NCBI GenBank assembly: GCA_030613345.1
Contig: JAUWMD010000151.1
Coordinates: forward strand, 1 to 6,540
Reading direction: 5' to 3'
DNA from: Candidatus Krumholzibacteriota bacterium
Lineage (GTDB): Bacteria; Krumholzibacteriota; Krumholzibacteriia; Krumholzibacteriales; Krumholzibacteriaceae
Length of the DNA: 6,540 bases
Made by a program: the position numbers and the translations under genes. Numbering within the stretch: the stretch's first letter is position 1; each line of letters begins with the position of its first letter. Shown here in pieces: positions 1-4,906 of this stretch. Under the pieces are notes generated by a model, which did no database searches, was not told where the DNA came from, and worked only from the letters and a program-made list of their open reading frames with translations.

Positions 1-1011
1 CGCGCACGGCGCTATCTCTTGGGCGCGGGCCTCTTCGCCGGTGGGGGGCAGGCTGAGGTCCGCAGGCTCGGCCCCGGCAGGGTCGAGGTGAGGATCCCGG
101 TAGAGGAGGCCAAACGGGGGAATTCGATACAGGGGATCTTCGGCTTTGCGAAGAAGGAAGAAGAAGGTTACATCACCAACGGATCTGTCGATATCACGCT
201 GAGGAACATAGGCGGCAGCGGCAGGGACGTCGATTTCAGATGGCTCAACGACGGTATCAGTTTCCGGACGCTGTATTTCAGGTACTCGGAGGATTTTTTC
301 CTCTCCCTGCCCACCGGACTGGATGCGGAGCTGAGGCAGGACGTCTACGATACCCTGTACGACTACACGCTGGTCGGCTTCGACATGAGCCTGGGCGCCG
401 GGCCGGGCAGAGAGCTGCTCGCCGGCTACACGTGGGACAACAACGTCCCGCAGAACGATCCCTATCTCGACAGGAGTGTCAGGCACAGGTTCCGGGCAGG
501 CTTCAGGACGCTCTGGCCGGGGCGGGCCGGCCTCGCCCTCAGGGTCGAGGGCGCCCTGAGGAAGGAATATGCCGGTGGCGATACAGACAGCGACAGTCAG
601 CTCCTGTACCATTTTGAGGGAGATGCCGAGATCCCTGCTTTCACGAGGCAGTCGATCTTCATGAGGCTCGTCTCGGAAGGCGTTTTCTCGACCGGCGACG
701 TCAAGCCGGCCGAGACCTATCCGCTGGGAGGGGCGAGGAGCCTGAGGGGCTACAGGGAGAACCAGTTCCGCGGCGAGAAGATAGCCTGGGCCAACCTCGA
801 GTACAGGTTCGGCGGCGCGTCGAGGATATTCCTCTTCTACGATGCGGGGGCGTACTACAGGGGGGATACAGGCTGGAACTTCCGGGACGGGCTCGGATTC
901 GGCCTGATGTCTTCCTCGAAGCTCGGCACAGTTGCGCTGAGTTTCGGCATGGGGGACACGATCGCCCTCGATGGTATGCTCATCCACATCTCGCTCATCG
1001 AGAAGTTCTGA
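1..1011 (+). CDS. Omp85-family outer-membrane barrel protein (BamA/TamA/D15-like), C-terminal part
   Basis: This is the 3' part of an Omp85-superfamily gene. The reading frame is open from base 1 and ends at TGA 1009-1011, leaving 336 residues. Residues 1 to about 37 look like the end of the last POTRA domain (a GAGLF turn, then alternating strands closing on VEE). From about residue 38 onward it is a run of amphipathic beta strands with many aromatic and charged residues, as in a 16-strand barrel. Two signatures support the family: the L6-loop motif R249-G250-Y251 within LGGARSLRGY, and a C-terminal phenylalanine (IEKF), the usual recognition signal of barrel proteins. Known members insert or translocate proteins at the outer membrane. 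The roughly 300-residue barrel is on the short side for BamA and nearer to TamA. With signal peptide and other POTRA domains missing I cannot assign the subfamily. The TTG at 19 lies inside the gene and is not the start. No clear terminator follows. Confidence 0.88.
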   Translation, partial: RARRYLLGAGLFAGGGQAEVRRLGPGRVEVRIPVEEAKRGNSIQGIFGFAKKEEEGYITNGSVDITLRNIGGSGRDVDFRWLNDGISFRTLYFRYSEDFFLSLPTGLDAELRQDVYDTLYDYTLVGFDMSLGAGPGRELLAGYTWDNNVPQNDPYLDRSVRHRFRAGFRTLWPGRAGLALRVEGALRKEYAGGDTDSDSQLLYHFEGDAEIPAFTRQSIFMRLVSEGVFSTGDVKPAETYPLGGARSLRGYRENQFRGEKIAWANLEYRFGGASRIFLFYDAGAYYRGDTGWNFRDGLGFGLMSSSKLGTVALSFGMGDTIALDGMLIHISLIEKF

Positions 1012-1095
1012 CCATCCCTAAAATCGATGTAGCAAGGGCGGAGCCTGTCGATTATAATTAAACACCCTTGAAAGGATAGAGAGAGGAGGCTCCTC
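1012..1095 (+). promoter_or_regulatory. Gap upstream of thiC: candidate promoter and small inverted repeats
   Basis: This 84-nt gap contains a perfect TATAAT at 1053-1058, inside an AT-rich stretch unlike the surrounding GC-rich DNA. The best -35 at 17-bp spacing, TAGCAA at 1030-1035, matches TTGACA at only three positions, so the promoter is plausible but weak by sequence. Two inverted repeats overlap it. One is AATCGA (1022-1027) with TCGATT (1048-1053), enclosing a GGC/GCC mini-stem. The other is CAAGGG (1033-1038) with CCCTTG (1065-1070). They interlock, so only one can form at a time. Neither is followed by a T-run, which argues against a terminator for the upstream gene. I looked for the conserved CUGAGA and 3' thi-box elements of a TPP riboswitch and did not see them, and the gap is short for one. 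Confidence 0.35.
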
Positions 1096-1097
1096 TT
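1081..1097 (+). promoter_or_regulatory. Hairpin covering the thiC Shine-Dalgarno and TTG start
   Basis: The Shine-Dalgarno AGGAGG (1084-1089) sits 6 nt before the TTG start at 1096 and decides that start. AGAGGA (1082-1087) is perfectly complementary to TCCTCT (1091-1096), with a three-base GGC loop and a possible G-U closing pair at 1081/1097. The stem therefore occupies most of the ribosome-binding site and the first base or two of the start codon. In effect, the CUCCUC between the Shine-Dalgarno and the start copies the anti-Shine-Dalgarno of 16S rRNA. This could lower or condition translation. The pairing is visible in the sequence; a regulatory role is inference. Confidence 0.45.
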
Positions 1098-2370
1098 GAC
1101 GGAAGTTGAAAAGGCCAGGGCGGGCGAGATAAGCTCCGCGCTGAAGGAAGTCGCGCAGTTCGAAGGGATCGACCCCGAAAGACTCAGGGTCCTCGTTGCC
1201 GACGGCAGGGTCGTGATCACCGGGTATGCGCGCGCTCACAGCCGGGTGATAGGGATCGGGGAAGGCCTGAGCACGAAGGTCAACGCCAATATCGGCACGA
1301 GTCCCGACCATGACGATCTGGCGATCGAGCTGGAGAAGCTCGACGCTGCCGTCGATGCGGGGGCCGATGCGCTTATGGATCTCTCGACCGGCGGAGACAT
1401 CGAAGCAATCAGACGATCCATACTTGAAAGATGCACAGTGCCCGTGGGGACCGTGCCGATATACCAGTCGATTGTCGAGGTGACGAGGAGGGGCGGGGAG
1501 ATCGCCGACTGTACGAAGGAAGATTTCCTCGGCGTTGTCGAACGGCAGGCGAAGGAGGGCGTCGATTTTATGACGATCCACTGCGGTCTCGTGCGCAGAC
1601 TCGCCGGAGATGTCGCCGGGAGCAGGACTGCCGGTGTCGTCAGCCGCGGAGGGTGCTTCCTCCTCCAGTGGATCGTGAAAAACGGCAGGGAAAACCCGTA
1701 CTACGAATATTACGCCGAGCTCCTCGAGATCGCCCATCAGTACGATTTTGCGCTGAGCCTCGGCGACGCGCTGCGTCCGGGTGCGATAACCGATTCGACC
1801 GACCGGCCGCAGATCGGTGAGCTCCTCGTCATAGGGGAGCTGGTCGACAGGGCGAGGAAGGCCGGAGTCAGCGTCTTCGTCGAGGGCCCGGGCCATGTGC
1901 CGATACACGAGATCCCGTCGAACATGATCCTGCAGAAGAAGGTCTGCGGCGCCGCGCCGTTCTACGTCCTCGGCCCGCTCGTGACCGATATTGCGCCGGG
2001 ATACGATCACATCACCGCCGCGATCGGCGGTGCGGTGGCCGCCTGGCACGGCGCGGACTTTCTGTGCTACGTAACTCCCGCCGAGCATCTGAGGCTCCCT
2101 TCGGTCGCCGACGTCCGCGACGGGGTGATCAGCACGAGGATAGCCGCCCACGCCGGCGACATCGCAAAGGGTGTGCGCGGGGCGAACGACTGGGACCGGA
2201 AGATATCCCGCGCGAGGGCGGAGCTCGACTGGGAGACAGCGCTTGATTCGAGCATCGATCCGTCCAGGGCGAGGGAGATGTTCGACGCGAGTCCGGCCGG
2301 TTCGGAGGATCTCTGCACGATGTGCGGGGAGTTCTGCGCGATAAGAGGGACGAGGCGCAGCAGGGAATAG
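1096..2370 (+). CDS. thiC: Phosphomethylpyrimidine synthase ThiC, short form (radical SAM)
   Basis: ThiC converts aminoimidazole ribotide (from purine synthesis) and SAM into HMP-phosphate, the pyrimidine half of thiamine, in the cytoplasm. The 424-residue protein matches the short family form and lacks the long N-terminal domain of the E. coli type. Landmarks in order: GIGEGL then KVNANIG (61-67), MDLSTG (94-99), VGTVPIYQ (117-124), TIHCG (160-164), SRGG (183-186), GDALRPG (223-229), EGPGHVP (263-269), LGPLVTDIAPGYDHI (292-306), CYVTPAEHL (324-332). H267 and H331 correspond to the metal-binding histidines. The cluster cysteines are C407, C410 and C414, spaced CX2CX3C rather than the CX2CX4C of E. 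coli-type ThiC. An in-frame TGA at 1069-1071 and a strong Shine-Dalgarno fix the TTG start. The stop is TAG at 2368. dinG follows after 21 nt. A paralogous role in making the benzimidazole ligand of B12 (BzaF-like) cannot be excluded from sequence alone. Confidence 0.93.
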   Translation: MTEVEKARAGEISSALKEVAQFEGIDPERLRVLVADGRVVITGYARAHSRVIGIGEGLSTKVNANIGTSPDHDDLAIELEKLDAAVDAGADALMDLSTGGDIEAIRRSILERCTVPVGTVPIYQSIVEVTRRGGEIADCTKEDFLGVVERQAKEGVDFMTIHCGLVRRLAGDVAGSRTAGVVSRGGCFLLQWIVKNGRENPYYEYYAELLEIAHQYDFALSLGDALRPGAITDSTDRPQIGELLVIGELVDRARKAGVSVFVEGPGHVPIHEIPSNMILQKKVCGAAPFYVLGPLVTDIAPGYDHITAAIGGAVAAWHGADFLCYVTPAEHLRLPSVADVRDGVISTRIAAHAGDIAKGVRGANDWDRKISRARAELDWETALDSSIDPSRAREMFDASPAGSEDLCTMCGEFCAIRGTRRSRE

Positions 2371-2379
2371 GAAGGGTGG

Positions 2380-2385
2380 AGGAGG
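2380..2385 (+). promoter_or_regulatory. Shine-Dalgarno of the dinG-like gene
   Basis: A perfect AGGAGG lies 6 nt before ATG 2392, within the 21-nt gap after thiC. It fixes this ATG as the start and so makes the unusual N-terminal extension of the helicase part of the protein. There is no room for a normal promoter in the gap, which supports co-transcription with thiC. Confidence 0.7.
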
Positions 2386-2391
2386 AACTCG

Positions 2392-4749
2392 ATGCCCGCC
2401 GGCAATCGATACGATATACCCGACACCGGCGTCGGGGCATTTCTCGATCTGGTTCCCCACAACGACAGGGAATCGCTGAAAGAACCGGGGGCCGATCGGC
2501 GTCTCTGCGGCGCCATAGCGTCCGGCCCCGTACCTCCCGCTCTGCTCCTGCGCTTCGCTCGCGAGACCGTCTTTCCCGGGATCCCGATCCTCGAAAGGGC
2601 CGTTATCTCGGCCGCGGGAAAGGGCGATCTCTTCGAAGGCCCGGTGGAAGAAGCTGCTGCGGACGAGAGATCCAGGCCCGCATCTCCGCGCGGCGGCATA
2701 GAGCCCGGCGCACTCGAACGTGAGGTCGAGCGCGACATCGCGCGGATACAGGACATACTCGGCGAGAGGCGCGAGGGCCAGGCCGCGATGGCGATGACCG
2801 TCATGACGGCGCTGGCTCGCGACGAGATCTCTTTCGTGGAAGCGGGCACCGGGACCGGGAAATCGCTCGCCTACCTCGTCCCGTCGGCGATCTTCGCCTC
2901 CGCCACGGGGGAGCGGGTAATAATCTCCACACACACGAGAAATCTCCAGCAGCAGCTTCTCGAGAAGGAGCTCCCCGTGCTCCGCCTCCTCACAGGGTAC
3001 GACCTGCCCGTCGAGAGGCTTATGGGGAGGGAGAATTATATCTGCTCGAGAAAGCTCGTCTCCCGGATCGTCAGGCTCTCGGGCGACGATCCGGATGCGG
3101 CGCTGCGTCTCGGGCTCGCCGCGGCCCTCGCATCCGAGGGGACGGCCGAATCTATACCCTCGGGGGTGATACCCTTTCCCGTGCGATCGATCTGTGCCCC
3201 GCCGCGGTGCATGATGAAGGCCTGCTCCCATGCCGGCGGCTGTCCCATGCTCGGTGCGAGGAAGAGGGCCGCAGAAGCGGCTATCTTATTTGTGAACCAT
3301 GCCCTGCTGATGACCGACCACAGGCAGGGAGGGACGGTGCTCGGGCCGTACAGCCGCGTCATATTTGACGAGGCGCACCATCTCGAGCGGTGCGTGATGA
3401 ACAACCTCTCCATTACGATCTCGAAAAAGACGCTCGAGAGGATATTCGACCAGGTCGAGCCTGTCTCCCCGCTTGCCGAGAGATGGAAGCTCTTCTCGCT
3501 CGAGCTCGAGTCGGCCGGGCTCAGAAGCGGGAGGGACGGCTGGGCCGGGAAGGTGCAGATGCTCGCGGCGAAGAAGACCGGACTCGAGGCCGCTTTCGCC
3601 TCGATCTTCAAGGTGGCGGTATCGGCATCCGCCGGCAAAACAGCCGGGAAGAGGAGTCGCTACGGCCCGGGAAGGTTCTCCGGAACTGAAGATGCGTTCA
3701 TCCGTTTTTATCTTATTAACATTGAATTACGAGAAATGCTTAAACTATTTACTGAAGTGCGGGCGGGGCAGTCGATGACCGTCTTGCAGAACGAGCTGCG
3801 TTTCGTCGATGAGGAGCTCGAGGCACTCTCCGAGTCTGTGAGGTACCTCCAGGATGCGGACGATCCGGACGGCGTCTTCTGGATCGAATGGACCGGAGGC
3901 GGCGAGATCGCTGCGATCTGCGGCTCGCCACTCGAGATCGACAGGCGCTTCGCAGATTATATAGAGGAGAGGGCCGTCTCGGCCGTCTTCACATCGGCCA
4001 CACTCGCCGAGGAAGGATCGTTCGACTATGTGATGGAACGGCTGGGGATCGGCCTGACGGGGAAGGAACCTGTCAATCTCATCGCAGGCTCGCCTTTCGA
4101 TTACGGAAAGAACCTGTTGATAATGAGGACCGAGGAGAGGACTGACCCGAACGACGAGTCGTTCGCCTGCCATGTCGGCAGGATGATCGCCGGACTCTCC
4201 GGCGCGACCGGGAGGAGGATCATGGCGCTCTTCACCTCGTACAGGATGTGCCTTGCAACCGGGACAGAGCTCGAGCGCCTCGGGTTCGACGGGACCCTCC
4301 TCGTGCAGGGGGGTGGAAGGAGCAGGGAAGAGCTCGCCTCGATCTTCAGGTCGGACCGGGGAGCGGTCCTGCTCGGGGTCGCCTCGTTCTGGGAGGGAGT
4401 GGATTTTCCCGGGGGAGAGCTCGAGATCCTCGTTATTCCCAAGCTGCCGTTTCCCGTTCCAACCGAGCCGGTCATCGAGGCGAGATCGGAGAGGATGCAG
4501 GCCGAGGGATGCAATCCCTTCGCGAGGCTATCCCTGCCGGAGGCGATCCTGAGGCTGAGGCAGGGGGTCGGGCGGCTGATACGGAGGAAGGACGACCGCG
4601 GGGTGGTGGTCCTGATGGACCCCCGCCTCGGGACGAAGTCGTACGCCCCGGCCGTTCTGTCGTCGCTGCCCGTTATGGCGAGGCATGTATCTTCGGCCGG
4701 CGAGGCGGCTGGCTTTGCGGCCGACTGGTTCGAGACAGGAAGTATGTAA
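2392..4749 (+). CDS. dinG: DinG/XPD-family iron-sulfur ATP-dependent helicase
   Basis: This is a superfamily 2 helicase of the DinG/XPD type, 785 residues. Characterised relatives move 5' to 3' and unwind forks, R-loops, D-loops and G-quadruplexes. Motifs in order: a Q-motif-like REGQ (127-130), Walker A GTGTGKS (152-158), motif Ia STHTRNLQQQ (179-188), cluster cysteines C218, C273, C278 and C284 (the last three spaced CX4CX5C as in E. coli DinG) followed by NHALL, DEAH at 326-329, SATL (535-538), motif V ASFWEGVDFPG (664-674), and motif VI QGVGRLIRR (724-732) with the arginine finger. C268 is an additional cysteine. Residues 1 to about 105 precede the core and match nothing I recognise; the DnaQ-like exonuclease domain of Firmicute DinG is absent. 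Codons 437-456 form an AT-rich patch. It follows thiC by 21 nt and ends TAA at 4747-4749. The family is certain; the symbol is by similarity, and YoaA-like is the alternative. Confidence 0.9.
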   Translation: MPAGNRYDIPDTGVGAFLDLVPHNDRESLKEPGADRRLCGAIASGPVPPALLLRFARETVFPGIPILERAVISAAGKGDLFEGPVEEAAADERSRPASPRGGIEPGALEREVERDIARIQDILGERREGQAAMAMTVMTALARDEISFVEAGTGTGKSLAYLVPSAIFASATGERVIISTHTRNLQQQLLEKELPVLRLLTGYDLPVERLMGRENYICSRKLVSRIVRLSGDDPDAALRLGLAAALASEGTAESIPSGVIPFPVRSICAPPRCMMKACSHAGGCPMLGARKRAAEAAILFVNHALLMTDHRQGGTVLGPYSRVIFDEAHHLERCVMNNLSITISKKTLERIFDQVEPVSPLAERWKLFSLELESAGLRSGRDGWAGKVQMLAAKKTGLEAAFASIFKVAVSASAGKTAGKRSRYGPGRFSGTEDAFIRFYLINIELREMLKLFTEVRAGQSMTVLQNELRFVDEELEALSESVRYLQDADDPDGVFWIEWTGGGEIAAICGSPLEIDRRFADYIEERAVSAVFTSATLAEEGSFDYVMERLGIGLTGKEPVNLIAGSPFDYGKNLLIMRTEERTDPNDESFACHVGRMIAGLSGATGRRIMALFTSYRMCLATGTELERLGFDGTLLVQGGGRSREELASIFRSDRGAVLLGVASFWEGVDFPGGELEILVIPKLPFPVPTEPVIEARSERMQAEGCNPFARLSLPEAILRLRQGVGRLIRRKDDRGVVVLMDPRLGTKSYAPAVLSSLPVMARHVSSAGEAAGFAADWFETGSM

Positions 4750-4822
4750 ATACCGGTTTACAGCGTCCGGCGCCCTTTACGGTTGCCAGTGAGTCTGGAA
4801 TGGTGTAGAGTCCTTACCGTTC

Positions 4823-4836
4823 CGTTCCGCGGAACG
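4823..4836. repeat. Perfect 14-bp palindrome, candidate operator for hutU
   Basis: CGTTCCGCGGAACG reads identically on both strands. It lies 71-84 bp before the hutU start codon and just upstream of the TATTAT box, about where a -35 element would be. That fits the binding site of a dimeric regulator that activates or represses hutU. It could instead form a 5-bp stem with a CGCG loop, but no T-run follows, so a terminator is unlikely. It does not resemble the AT-rich HutC operator. The symmetry is observed; the operator role is inference. Confidence 0.4.
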
Positions 4837-4851
4837 TTGCAATTTAAAGCA

Positions 4852-4857
4852 TATTAT
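4852..4857 (+). promoter_or_regulatory. Weak candidate -10 box for hutU
   Basis: TATTAT matches the TATAAT consensus at five of six positions within the AT-rich part of the gap. No recognisable -35 hexamer lies 16-18 bp upstream; that position is occupied by the right half of the 14-bp palindrome. An activator-dependent promoter is one reading, a chance AT-rich match is another. Confidence 0.25.
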
Positions 4858-4892
4858 TACAGCAAGTTGCGCCAATAATTGAAACCTTGTTC

Positions 4893-4898
4893 GGAGGT
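4893..4898 (+). promoter_or_regulatory. Shine-Dalgarno of hutU
   Basis: GGAGGT lies 8 nt before ATG 4907. A TAG in the hutU frame at 4898-4900 overlaps it, so translation cannot begin further upstream and the start codon is well fixed. Confidence 0.75.
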
Positions 4899-4906
4899 AG
4901 GTAAAG

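Larger units (their letters stand above)
4750..4906 (+). other. Intergenic gap between dinG and hutU
   Basis: This 157-nt gap carries no plausible gene or RNA. It becomes AT-rich from about 4840 to 4886, as expected for a promoter region. It contains the palindrome and -10-like box listed separately, plus the motif GTTGC twice, 30 bp apart (4836-4840 and 4866-4870). The second copy is part of GCAAGTTGC, a 4-bp-arm inverted repeat. No convincing intrinsic terminator for dinG is visible: the only small stem near its stop (CCAG 4786-4789 with CTGG 4795-4798) lacks a T-run. Confidence 0.5.

Noticed and set aside
19..21. TTG at 19 as start of the first gene
   Set aside because: The frame is open through base 1, the sequence there is in the middle of a POTRA-like domain, and there is no Shine-Dalgarno, so the gene continues upstream of the window.
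1012..1095. TPP riboswitch upstream of thiC
   Set aside because: Expected from the gene, but the conserved CUGAGA and 3' thi-box sequences are not seen and the gap is short for this RNA.
1018..3231. A very long minus-strand open frame (737 codons) opposite thiC and the first part of dinG
   Set aside because: Both + strand genes beneath it have full family motifs. The frame is a by-product of GC-rich codon bias, its translation is Arg/Pro/Gly-rich, and it resembles no known protein.
3722..3751. Internal promoter in the AT-rich dinG patch (TTGAAT and TATTTA)
   Set aside because: The -10 candidate matches only three consensus positions and AT-rich DNA readily produces such matches; kept only as one possible explanation for the patch.
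4786..4798. Small stem CCAG/CTGG after dinG as an intrinsic terminator
   Set aside because: Only four base pairs and no downstream T-run.
4248..4808. Plus-strand 186-codon frame overlapping the end of dinG and running into the gap
   Set aside because: It overlaps helicase motifs V and VI in another frame, is Arg/Gly-rich and shows no family features.
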